Of a stretch of 64,000 nucleotides of DNA, positions 17,896 to 25,131 are shown piece by piece. The first letter of the stretch is position 1, and each line of letters begins with the position of its first letter. The stretch is taken from positions 1,891,001 through 1,955,000 of the forward strand of contig NZ_JBAMDA010000001.1 of assembly GCF_036964665.1 (NCBI RefSeq), given 5' to 3'. The DNA comes from Nitrobacter sp. NHB1. GTDB lineage: Bacteria; Pseudomonadota; Alphaproteobacteria; Rhizobiales; Xanthobacteraceae. The notes under the pieces were generated by a model. That model was not told the origin of the DNA. It saw only the letters and a program-made list of their open reading frames with translations, and did not search any database. A program made the translations under genes and the position numbers.

Positions 17896-18891
17896 TCACT
17901 CCGCGGCGGCGCGGCCGCGCTCCGGCGAAACCAGCCCCCGCTCCAGCCGTTCCAGGTCGCGCGAGATGTGCTGGATGATTTCGCCGGAGACATCCGACAA
18001 CAGCGCTCGGTAGCTCGCCAGCGCCCGCGCAAACACGTTGTAGATAATCACCGCCGGAATGGCGGCGACGAGACCGAGCGCGGTGGCGAGCAACGCTTCG
18101 GCGATGCCCGGCGCCACCACGGCAAGATTGGTGGTCTTGGACAGGGAGATGCCGATGAAGGCGTTCATGATCCCCCACACCGTGCCGAACAGACCAACGA
18201 AGGGCGCGGTGGCGCCGATCGTCGCCAACAGCCCGGTGCCGCGTGCGACCTCGCGGCCCGCCCTCGCCTCGATGCGCGACAGCGCGATCGCCAGCCGCTC
18301 CTTGATGCCGTCAGCCGAAAGATCGCGCGAGCGCTTACGTTCGCCCTCCGCCGCCTCCAACAGCTCGGCCACCGTGCCCTGACCGGTCCAGCCATCCGCG
18401 GTTTCAGCCTGCGCCGCCGCAAGGCTATCGGCGCGGACGAGCTTGCGCACGCAGCTCTGCGCCCGCCGCCGCGCCGCCGCCAGCTCCATGCCCTTGGCCA
18501 GCCAGATCGTCCACGTCACCAGCGAGGCGAACGCCAGCCCGATCATTACCGCCTTCACGACGATGTCCGCCTGCATGAACATCCCCCACGGCGACAGATC
18601 GCGCGGCAATGTCGAGGCCGATACCGACGGCGCAGACCGAGCAGGCGGTGCGTCCACGGCAGTCGCTTCGGACGAGCGCGACGATGCGGGCGGAGCACCC
18701 TGGGAGACCGCATCAGGCCTGGGTGACCGCGACGTCTCTCCGGGTGCCGGCGGCGTCGAAGATAATGGTGAGGGGGAGACCGCCGGCGACGTTCCCTGCT
18801 GCTGCGCATGTGCCGGCACTACAGCCGCAAGAACGGCGAACACGACGACAAGCACCAGACGTGCCGCCCCTGTTACAAATTGCGTCATCAT
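17896..18891 (-). CDS. exbB: ExbB (MotA/TolQ/ExbB proton channel) with long N-terminal extension
   Basis: Proton-channel subunit of the TonB motor, 331 residues. The C-terminal ~230 residues are the MotA/TolQ/ExbB domain: first membrane segment at about 110-132, then LLATIGATAPFVGLFGTVWGIMNAFIGIS (about 225-253) and GIAEALLATALGLVAAIPAVIIYNVF. The first ~30 residues are a signal peptide ending AHAQQ, followed by ~65 residues rich in Pro/Ser/Ala that would lie in the periplasm. This extended form is known in some alphaproteobacterial ExbB proteins. It is the first gene of the operon; its promoter region contains an ABC-permease relic. Confidence 0.92.
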   Translation of the reverse strand: MMTQFVTGAARLVLVVVFAVLAAVVPAHAQQQGTSPAVSPSPLSSTPPAPGETSRSPRPDAVSQGAPPASSRSSEATAVDAPPARSAPSVSASTLPRDLSPWGMFMQADIVVKAVMIGLAFASLVTWTIWLAKGMELAAARRRAQSCVRKLVRADSLAAAQAETADGWTGQGTVAELLEAAEGERKRSRDLSADGIKERLAIALSRIEARAGREVARGTGLLATIGATAPFVGLFGTVWGIMNAFIGISLSKTTNLAVVAPGIAEALLATALGLVAAIPAVIIYNVFARALASYRALLSDVSGEIIQHISRDLERLERGLVSPERGRAAAE

Positions 18892-18907
18892 TCCCCGTTC
18901 CTCGCTC

Positions 18908-19010
18908 CTACTGACTTGACAGCGCCACCGGGTCGAGCCGCGCGGCGCAAAACGCCGGCATGAAGCCGAACAACGCCCATCACCACCGCTCCCGTCAGCG
19001 CTCCCGCAGC
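18908..19010 (-). pseudogene. Relic of a MacB/FtsX-type ABC permease C-terminus
   Basis: On the minus strand one frame reads ALTGAVVMG, then after a frame change LFGFMPAFCAARLDPVALSSQ and a TAG stop at 18908. The pattern FG-x-x-PA-x-x-AARLDP-x-x-AL is the characteristic end of MacB-type permeases. Only about 100 bases remain, frameshifted, with nothing recognisable upstream. It marks a deletion or insertion edge directly in front of exbB and next to the lower-GC receptor gene. Confidence 0.7.
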
Positions 19011-19152
19011 TTCATCCGATTAAGCCGGGCAGTCTTCGTTTGGACGCCCGGTTCACATGCGGCTTGCAACGCAGCCTTGAGCAATCAGCGATATCCCCGA
19101 TCGTCATCACAAAATTCAGGCGCTATGCCATTTTCACCCTATTCATCTCGAC

Positions 19153-19176
19153 CGTTATATGCATACACATATAGCA
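19153..19176 (+). promoter_or_regulatory. Candidate ModE (molybdate regulator) operator upstream of the TonB-dependent receptor
   Basis: An imperfect palindrome of the form CGTTATAT-N8-ATATAGCA, seven of nine symmetric positions matching, 24 bases before the receptor ATG. From memory, the E. coli modA operator has the form CGTTATAT-N8-ACATAACG, with the same total length. The second gene of the operon encodes a ModA-like protein, which fits. It overlaps the place where a -10 region would lie, as expected for a repressor site. The gene for ModE is not in the window. Confidence 0.6.
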
Positions 19177-19200
19177 ATATTCGAAGCCGAGGAAGACCAG

Positions 19201-21339
19201 ATGCCGTCTGACCGTCGCCACAAGCGGTACCGCTTTCGCAGACTGCCTTCATTGTCTATCCTGGCAGTGCTGTGTGGAAGCGCGTCGGCTCAAGAGATGC
19301 TTCCGACAATCGATGTCCGGAGCGACGCGGCGCAAACTGCCGACGTGACTCCTGATTATAAGGTCAACCGCGTAGAGCTCGGGCCCCTGGGCAAGAAGCC
19401 CCTGATTGACACGCCCTTCTCAGTCAATACGGTCTCGGAAGCGCTCGCTGAAAATCAGCAACTTCAAAGCGTGCGTGAAGCGTTCCGCTTCATTCCTTCA
19501 GTCCAGGGCGAGAACGTCCGTCCACAGACGCGCGGTCTTCAAGCGAGCGTCGTGCAAAACACGCGCGTCGATGGCTTGAATATTGCCGCAACGACTGACT
19601 ATCCGATCGAAGAATTTCAACGCCTCGACGTGTTGAACGGAATCGCCGGCGCGTTGTTTGGCCCGGCTCAGCCGGGCGGAACCTTCAATTACATCATGAA
19701 GCGTCCGACCGCCGACCCATTGCAGCGTTTCACGGGAGGCTATCTCTCCACCGGCCAGTGGCTCGCGCACATGGATCTTGGAGGCTTCGCCGATCCGGAG
19801 CATCGCCTCGGCTATCGATTAAACCTTCTCGATCAGGATGGCGCAAGCTACGTCGGCAACAGTCGGCTGCAACGCCAACTCGCCAGCTTCGGCGGCGATA
19901 TTCACTTTAGTCCCGACACGGTCCTCGAGACAAATGCGAGTATTTATCATTACAAAACGGAGGGATTGCCTGGAACCTTCGCCGTTGCAAAGGGCGTCCT
20001 CTTTCCAGCAGCCGTCGACCCGGCTCGGGTTGGTTACGGCCAGCCGTGGGGAGGCGACGACAATACGACAACGATCCTGAGCGGTCGCATCAAGCATGAT
20101 TTTAACGAGAATTGGAGCTTCTCCGCCGGCGTCTCGCGCAATACAAGCGATCGCGCCTCTACGGTTCCAACAAATACGCTCATCAACAACGCTGGACGTT
20201 ACGTAACGACCGCGGCGACAACGACCTATAGTCTTGACACGGTCACCAGCAATCAAGCCATTCTGAATGGCCGTTTCGAGACGGGGCCGCTCAAGCACGA
20301 TCTGTTTCTCGCCAATAACGGTTTCTCCTGGGATCGCTACAGGCCGTTCAAGATCGGCGCACTCACGGCTGGCAGCGCCAGCCTCGACAATCCGTTGACC
20401 TTTCCCGAGCCGAATTTTCCGGATTTCAAAGACCGCTACAGATCTGTGAACACCTTCCAGCAATCGATTACCCTGGGAGACACCATTGCTCTCAACGATC
20501 AATGGTCGGTGTTGGGCGCTATCAGCGACAGTTGGATCGATACCAACAACTACAATACGGTTGGCGGCGTCACGGGCGGGTATAATGCCAATGGATGGAG
20601 CCCGCTCGGCAGCGTTATGTTCAAGCCACGCGAAAACATGACGACCTATTTCACCTACGCGGATAGCTTACAGCAAGGCGACAGTGCACCGGCCGGCACG
20701 CTCAATCAGGGCGAGACTCTGGCCCCCTATCGAAGCAATCAATATGAACTCGGCGCCAAGTTCGATTTCGGGCGCTTCAACCTGAATGCCGCGCTCTACA
20801 GAATCGAGCGACCTTATGCTTTCACCGGGCCGGATAACGTTTTTTCCGTTAAAGGGACACAGATCAATCGTGGAATTGAACTGATGGCGTCAGGCGCTAT
20901 CAATGATGAATGGACCGTGCACGGTGGGATGACGTTCATCGACCCTCGGCTCTACAATACGGGTTCATCCCAAACTGACGGCCAACGCATTCTGGGATTA
21001 TCTCAATTCGTCACGAATTGTTTGCTCGAATATCATGTTCCCACCGTTCAAGGACTGACATTCAGCGGGAACGTCACCTATGCGACGAACCGGCCCACTG
21101 ACTACGCGAACACATCATTTGTTTCCGGCTACGCTGTGCTCGATCTCGGCATGCGCTATGCGCAGCTCGTTGCCAACAAGCGGGTCACGTTCAGGCTCGA
21201 TGTTTTCAATGTCACGGATCTTCATTATTGGGCCAATGTGACGCCGGCGGCTCAGAATGGATATAATGCGACAGGTTCAGCGACCGGTACTTTGGGCGCG
21301 CCGCGGACTGTCCGTGCTTCGCTACAGGTTGAACTGTGA
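19201..21339 (+). CDS. TonB-dependent outer-membrane receptor, predicted oxyanion (molybdate) transporter
   Basis: A 712-residue TonB-dependent receptor with a signal peptide ending near GSASAQE, a TonB-box-like TIDVRS, and a plug domain (about 60-180; TPFSVNTVSEALAENQQLQSVREAFRFIPSV, GLNIAATTDYPIEEFQRLDVLNGIAGALFGPAQPGG). The rest is a 22-strand barrel whose last strand ends in a hydrophobic residue preceded by acidic/valine (SLQVEL). The barrel resembles siderophore-type receptors, but the context argues for another substrate: the next gene is a ModA-like binding protein 3 bases overlapping, and a ModE-like palindrome precedes it. RBS GAGGAAG supports the ATG at 19201. GC is visibly lower than in flanking genes, suggesting transfer. 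Confidence 0.9.
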   Translation: MPSDRRHKRYRFRRLPSLSILAVLCGSASAQEMLPTIDVRSDAAQTADVTPDYKVNRVELGPLGKKPLIDTPFSVNTVSEALAENQQLQSVREAFRFIPSVQGENVRPQTRGLQASVVQNTRVDGLNIAATTDYPIEEFQRLDVLNGIAGALFGPAQPGGTFNYIMKRPTADPLQRFTGGYLSTGQWLAHMDLGGFADPEHRLGYRLNLLDQDGASYVGNSRLQRQLASFGGDIHFSPDTVLETNASIYHYKTEGLPGTFAVAKGVLFPAAVDPARVGYGQPWGGDDNTTTILSGRIKHDFNENWSFSAGVSRNTSDRASTVPTNTLINNAGRYVTTAATTTYSLDTVTSNQAILNGRFETGPLKHDLFLANNGFSWDRYRPFKIGALTAGSASLDNPLTFPEPNFPDFKDRYRSVNTFQQSITLGDTIALNDQWSVLGAISDSWIDTNNYNTVGGVTGGYNANGWSPLGSVMFKPRENMTTYFTYADSLQQGDSAPAGTLNQGETLAPYRSNQYELGAKFDFGRFNLNAALYRIERPYAFTGPDNVFSVKGTQINRGIELMASGAINDEWTVHGGMTFIDPRLYNTGSSQTDGQRILGLSQFVTNCLLEYHVPTVQGLTFSGNVTYATNRPTDYANTSFVSGYAVLDLGMRYAQLVANKRVTFRLDVFNVTDLHYWANVTPAAQNGYNATGSATGTLGAPRTVRASLQVEL

Positions 21340-22202
21340 AGACCCGATTTATCGCAGTCGCCTGTGCAAGCGCCCTCGCTCTGGCGATGATTGTCGGCTC
21401 ACGAGCCTGTCGCGCGGAAACAGAGGGGCAGACGGCGCCACTGCAGGTTTACGCGGCCGGGAGCACGCGCGGAGTCCTCACTGCGATTGCAGACGATTAC
21501 ACCAAGGCGACAGGCCAGAGATTTGAACTCACATTCGGCCCGGCAGGTCTGCTCTTGGACAGAATCAGGAAGGATGGCGGCGCGGACGTTTACGTTTCCG
21601 CCAATATGGCGCACCCCCAGCGACTTTTCGCAGAAGGCGTCGGCACGCGTCCCGTCATCTTCGCAAGGAATCGACTATGCGTGACCGGCCGCGCGGAGCT
21701 TGGTCTCACTCAAGAGAATCTGCTCGACACATTGCTTGAGCCGTCAATAAAGATCGGCACGTCGACGCCCGGTGCCGATCCGGGAGGAGATTACGCCTGG
21801 CAATTCTTCGATCGGGCGGAGACGGTTCGCGCGGGCGCGAAGCAGGCGCTCATCAAGAACGCACGTCAGCTGGTTGGAGGACCGACCAGCCCTAAGTTGC
21901 CCGCGGGAGAAACCGCGATACATTACTACTTCACGCGACATGAGGCCGATGTCTTCATTGGTTACTGCAGTTCGCATACAAAAATCGGCGTCGAAACAGA
22001 AAGGCCGTCGGATTTGCCGCTCACGCGGGTCGAAGTGCCTCAACCGCTCGCCATGCCCATCAACTATGGGCTGACCGTCCTGAGGACAATCAAGGAAACG
22101 AACCGCAGGGACGCTGCATATCGCTTCGCGATTTACCTGATGTCTCCGGATGCGCAACGGCGCCTCCCGGAATATGGCTTCCTTCCGGGCGGCGGGCTTT
22201 AG
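21336..22202 (+). CDS. ModA-like periplasmic substrate-binding protein
   Basis: A 288-residue exported protein with a signal peptide (about 1-28, ending CRAE) and a molybdate/oxyanion-type substrate-binding domain. It opens LQVYAAGSTRGVLTAIADDYTKATG, followed by FGPAGLLLDRIRKDGGADVYVSANMAHPQRL, the ModA order. The two-serine motif of classical ModA (SSS-TLA) is replaced by GPAGLL, so the ligand may be molybdate, tungstate or another oxyanion. Later landmarks are the GTSTPGADPGGDYAW segment and YLMSPDAQRRLPEYGF at the end. Its ATG overlaps the receptor gene's stop by 4 bases. No modB/modC permease genes are in the window. Confidence 0.85.
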   Translation: MKTRFIAVACASALALAMIVGSRACRAETEGQTAPLQVYAAGSTRGVLTAIADDYTKATGQRFELTFGPAGLLLDRIRKDGGADVYVSANMAHPQRLFAEGVGTRPVIFARNRLCVTGRAELGLTQENLLDTLLEPSIKIGTSTPGADPGGDYAWQFFDRAETVRAGAKQALIKNARQLVGGPTSPKLPAGETAIHYYFTRHEADVFIGYCSSHTKIGVETERPSDLPLTRVEVPQPLAMPINYGLTVLRTIKETNRRDAAYRFAIYLMSPDAQRRLPEYGFLPGGGL

Positions 22203-22325
22203 CCGGAGTTTGACGCGCATGGCGATGATCTCTGTTCGCACATGCCTCTCGCTCTCGTCTATGAGATCGGCCTCCGTAGATGCGCGCCCGAAAGTTCATG
22301 CGCCGTTCTAACGGAATGTCTTTGA

Positions 22326-22402
22326 TGGTAGCGAGGGAGGGACTCGAACCCCCGACCCCAGGATTATGATTCCCGTGCTCTAACCAGCTGAGCTACCTCG
22401 CC
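22326..22402 (-). tRNA. tRNA-Met (CAT), elongator type
   Basis: A complete 77-base cloverleaf including encoded CCA. The acceptor arm is GGCGAGG with CCTCGCT, the D arm TAGCTCAGCTGGTTAGAGC, the anticodon loop ATCATAA (anticodon CAT) and the T arm GGGGG-TTCGAGT-CCCTC. The form resembles elongator tRNA-Met rather than initiator; a CAT-reading tRNA-Ile modified by lysidine is less likely but cannot be excluded by eye. Its 3' end faces the lower-GC receptor/ModA module. Confidence 0.93.
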
Positions 22403-22525
22403 ACGGGCGTTCAAGGTCGGCAGAAGCCGTGAACGCGCGGCATATAAAAAGCCACTCACGGGCCTGTCAAGCAAAGCCGCCCGATATGCCGGCTTATTGC
22501 GGGATAGTGCTTATTTTGGTCGCGC

Positions 22526-22888
22526 TTATTTCGGCCGCACGGTAGGATCCCCGCCGGGGCTGCCGGGCGGCGGGATAACCGGCGTATTGCCGCCTTCCGG
22601 GGTCGGCGCACGAATCTCCGGATCGACGCCCGCAGGCGGGCACAGCACGCCGTCGGATTTCGCCAGCTTATCGCCCAGCAGCTCCTTGCGCTCGCCCCTT
22701 GTCGTTCCGTTCGGCGCGGCCGTGTCGTGATTGGCGCAACTCGCCGAGTTCGGAGAAGGGGCGGGCCTCGCCGTCGTGCCAGGCGGCGTGGCCGGGGTCG
22801 GCGGCGCCTGCGCGAGAACGATATCCGGGAGCGCAACAAGCGCTACCGGAGCGACCAATACCAATAACGATACGACCTTCATCCGCAT
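22526..22888 (-). CDS. Small exported proline-rich protein of unknown function
   Basis: A 120-residue protein with a signal peptide (about 1-27, ending VLAQA) and a mature part rich in Pro, Gly and Thr. It holds two cysteines (SASCANH and VLCPPAG) that could form one disulfide. The GTTRGERKELLGDKLAKSDGVLCPP segment is its most structured part. No catalytic motif is visible. The start could be the ATG at 22888 or the in-frame ATG 6 bases later; no strong ribosome-binding site favours either. Confidence 0.65.
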   Translation of the reverse strand: MRMKVVSLLVLVAPVALVALPDIVLAQAPPTPATPPGTTARPAPSPNSASCANHDTAAPNGTTRGERKELLGDKLAKSDGVLCPPAGVDPEIRAPTPEGGNTPVIPPPGSPGGDPTVRPK

Positions 22889-22938
22889 GGCACGTCAACG
22901 AACGGACGTAGCGGATGTTCCGCCGGGAACCGGCGCGA

Positions 22939-23577
22939 TCAGGATTTGCGATAGCGGATCAGCGAAAAGTGGCCCATCGGCGGCATCGGGCGACGCTCGG
23001 AGAGCGTGACGCCGCCATGCTTGGCGGCCCAATTCACGAGGCGCGCCCACGGGAATTCCGGGCGCCAGCCGAGCCGTCGCGCCAGCGGCGCAAACGCCAG
23101 TTCGAACAGGCGGCGCGGCCCGCGCTCGGCGCCGATGTGATTGACCAGAATCAGCTCGCCGCCCGGCTTCAGCACGCGGATGAAATCGTCCAGCGTCGCT
23201 TCGGGATCCGGCACCGCGGTGATGACATATTGCGCCACCACTGCGTCGAAAAACGAATCCGCGAACGCAAGATGTTTGGCGTCCATCACCGCCAGCGTTT
23301 CGACATTGGCGAGATTGAGCGAACGCACCCGCTGCTGCGCCTTGCGCAGCATCGGTTCGGAAATGTCGACGCCGTACAGTTTCGTGGTGGACGCATAATC
23401 CGACAGCGACAATCCGGTGCCGACGCCGACATCGAGGATACGTCCGCCGATCGTGTCGGCGATAGCGATGGTGGACTGACGACCGGGATCGAAGACCTTT
23501 CCGAACACGAGATCGTAAACCGGCGCCCAGCGGCCGTAAGCCCTGGCGACGCCCGCGCGGTCGATGTCATTGCCCAT
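22939..23577 (-). CDS. Class I SAM-dependent methyltransferase, possibly phospholipid N-methyltransferase
   Basis: A 212-residue methyltransferase. Motif I ILDVGVGTGLSLSDY (about 47-61) binds S-adenosylmethionine; GVDISEPML is the acidic second strand, and FDAVVAQYVITAVPDPE and LKPGGELILVNH are motifs post-I to III. The opening AYGRWAPVYDLVFGKVFDPGR resembles the Rhodobacter-type phosphatidylethanolamine N-methyltransferase, which would make phosphatidylcholine, but UbiE-like enzymes also look similar, so the substrate is uncertain. It is read in the same direction as mnmA, 23 bases downstream of it. Confidence 0.85.
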   Translation of the reverse strand: MGNDIDRAGVARAYGRWAPVYDLVFGKVFDPGRQSTIAIADTIGGRILDVGVGTGLSLSDYASTTKLYGVDISEPMLRKAQQRVRSLNLANVETLAVMDAKHLAFADSFFDAVVAQYVITAVPDPEATLDDFIRVLKPGGELILVNHIGAERGPRRLFELAFAPLARRLGWRPEFPWARLVNWAAKHGGVTLSERRPMPPMGHFSLIRYRKS

Positions 23578-23600
23578 GCTCCCCGCGTGCCCCCGGACGT

Positions 23601-24803
23601 CTACCCGCGCAATTCGGCAGCGAGGGGTTGCGCCGGCGCATCATCTTGCGCGGCGTCTCCGCTTGCGCGCTTGGCCATGGCGCGCGCGATGAACCCGCCG
23701 CCGAGCACTCGCGCCTGCCCTTCCGGCCCATCGTAGAACACACAGGCCTGACCGGGCGACACGCCCTCCTCGCCGGCCACGAGTTCGATCTCATAGCGGC
23801 CATCGATTGCACGGAGCCACGCCGGTTGGGGCTTGCGCGTCGAGCGGACCCGGACGAACAACTCAAGTCCGGCACCGACAGCGCGATCGAGGGCGCCGTC
23901 ACCGATCCAGTTCACGTCGCGCAGGACGATGCGATGCATCGTCAACGCTTCGCGCGGCCCCACAACCACATGTCGGCTCGTTGCATCGAGACTCAAGACG
24001 TAAAGCGGTGCGCTGGAAGCAATGCCGAGGCCGCGGCGCTGCCCGACGGTGAAATGCACGATGCCCTCGTGGTGGCCGATGACGTGCCCGTCGAGATCGA
24101 CGATGTCGCCTGGCTCCATCGCGTTCGGCTTCAACTGACTAATGATATCGGTGTAGCGACCGGTCGGCACGAAACAGATATCCTGGCTGTCATGCTTGTC
24201 GGCAACCGACAATCCGAAACGACGCGCCAGTTCGCGGGTCTGCGGCTTGGTCATGTCGCCGAGCGGGAAGCGCAGAAAATCAAGCTGCTCGCGCGTGGTG
24301 GCGAACAGGAAATAGCTCTGGTCGCGATCCGCATCCGCCGCGCAGAGCAGCGCGCGCGACCCGCCGGCCAGACGGTGGGAGGCGACGTAATGACCGGTCG
24401 CCAGCGCCGCGGCGCCAAGCTCGCGCGCGGTGGCCAAAAGATCGCGGAACTTGACCAGACGGTTGCACTCGATGCAGGGCACCGGCGTTTCGCCCGACGC
24501 ATAGCTATCCGCGAAATTCTCGATCACGGTTTCGCGGAAGCGGTTTTCATAGTCCAGCACATAGTGCGGAATGCCGAGGCGCTCGGCGACGTTACGGGCG
24601 TCATGAATGTCCTGCCCGGCGCAGCACGCACCCTTGCGATGGGTCGCCGCGCCATGATCGTAAAGCTGCAAGGTTATTCCGACGACGTCGTATCCCTCGG
24701 ACTTCAACAGCGCAGCCGTCACCGACGAATCGACGCCGCCCGACATGGCGACCACGACCCGCGTGTCCTGAGGACGGCCTTCCAGTTCCAGACTGTTGAG
24801 CAT
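23601..24803 (-). CDS. mnmA: tRNA-specific 2-thiouridylase MnmA
   Basis: Adds sulfur to U34 of Lys, Glu and Gln tRNAs. The 400 residues begin with the PP-loop ATPase motif [14 protein letters not shown] (about 17-30). The catalytic cysteines lie in PCIECNR (about 112) and [11 protein letters not shown] (about 208). The C-terminal beta-barrel domains end at [18 protein letters not shown]. The final ~30 residues ([20 protein letters not shown]) are an unusual low-complexity tail. The ATG at 24803 gives the family's usual N-terminus; a 12-base longer start is possible. Confidence 0.93.
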   Translation of the reverse strand: MLNSLELEGRPQDTRVVVAMSGGVDSSVTAALLKSEGYDVVGITLQLYDHGAATHRKGACCAGQDIHDARNVAERLGIPHYVLDYENRFRETVIENFADSYASGETPVPCIECNRLVKFRDLLATARELGAAALATGHYVASHRLAGGSRALLCAADADRDQSYFLFATTREQLDFLRFPLGDMTKPQTRELARRFGLSVADKHDSQDICFVPTGRYTDIISQLKPNAMEPGDIVDLDGHVIGHHEGIVHFTVGQRRGLGIASSAPLYVLSLDATSRHVVVGPREALTMHRIVLRDVNWIGDGALDRAVGAGLELFVRVRSTRKPQPAWLRAIDGRYEIELVAGEEGVSPGQACVFYDGPEGQARVLGGGFIARAMAKRASGDAAQDDAPAQPLAAELRG

Positions 24804-25081
24804 CGATCCCGTCATTCCTAAGACCGCGCAGGTTATACACACCTTGCGGATCGGAGGCTTTCGTGGTGGTCCGGAGCGGGATTCCGCTCCGTCGGGCCGA
24901 CCGAAAGACCACCCATTAATATAGTCCGTATTCCTGCGAGGCAATGACGGCCAGACGACGGCGCTCGACTAACGGCAAATCTTGCCGCCGGGCAGAAAGG
25001 AAGCAGCCAGACAGGTCGGGCCAGCCACCGCCTGACCAGTTAACTCATTGAAAGTGATAGATATTTATTCCAGTTCGATGA
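24804..25081. other. Intergenic region between divergent mnmA and fliK
   Basis: No gene is supported. It contains a small CGGCAAATCTTGCCG hairpin (24972-24986) and a GGAAGCAGCC string (25009-25018) that recalls SRP RNA but lacks the matching helix. The sigma-54-like promoter of fliK begins at its right edge. Confidence 0.45.
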
Positions 25082-25097
25082 TGGCCCGGTCCTTGCT
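25082..25097 (+). promoter_or_regulatory. Sigma-54-type promoter of fliK
   Basis: TGGCCC-GGTCC-TTGCT matches the -24/-12 consensus TGGCAC-N5-TTGCW with GG and GC exactly 10 bases apart. Transcription would begin near 25108, upstream of the GTG start at 25132 and downstream of the ATG at 25048, so it also decides the fliK start. FlbD, the expected activator, is encoded in the same cluster. Confidence 0.65.
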
Positions 25098-25131
25098 GTT
25101 CGCTTGGCGACACTATCGCAAGAGGTTGCCC

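Noticed and set aside
22326..22402. tRNA-Ile2 (lysidine CAT) instead of tRNA-Met
   Set aside because: Anticodon CAT fits both, but the D-arm and anticodon stem resemble elongator Met more. It is kept as Met with this caveat.
24972..25040. Possible SRP (4.5S) RNA because of a GGAAGCAGCC string
   Set aside because: The 5' partner helix and GGAA/GNRA tetraloop context of SRP RNA are absent: the sequence before the motif is GCCGGGCAGAAA, which does not pair as required.
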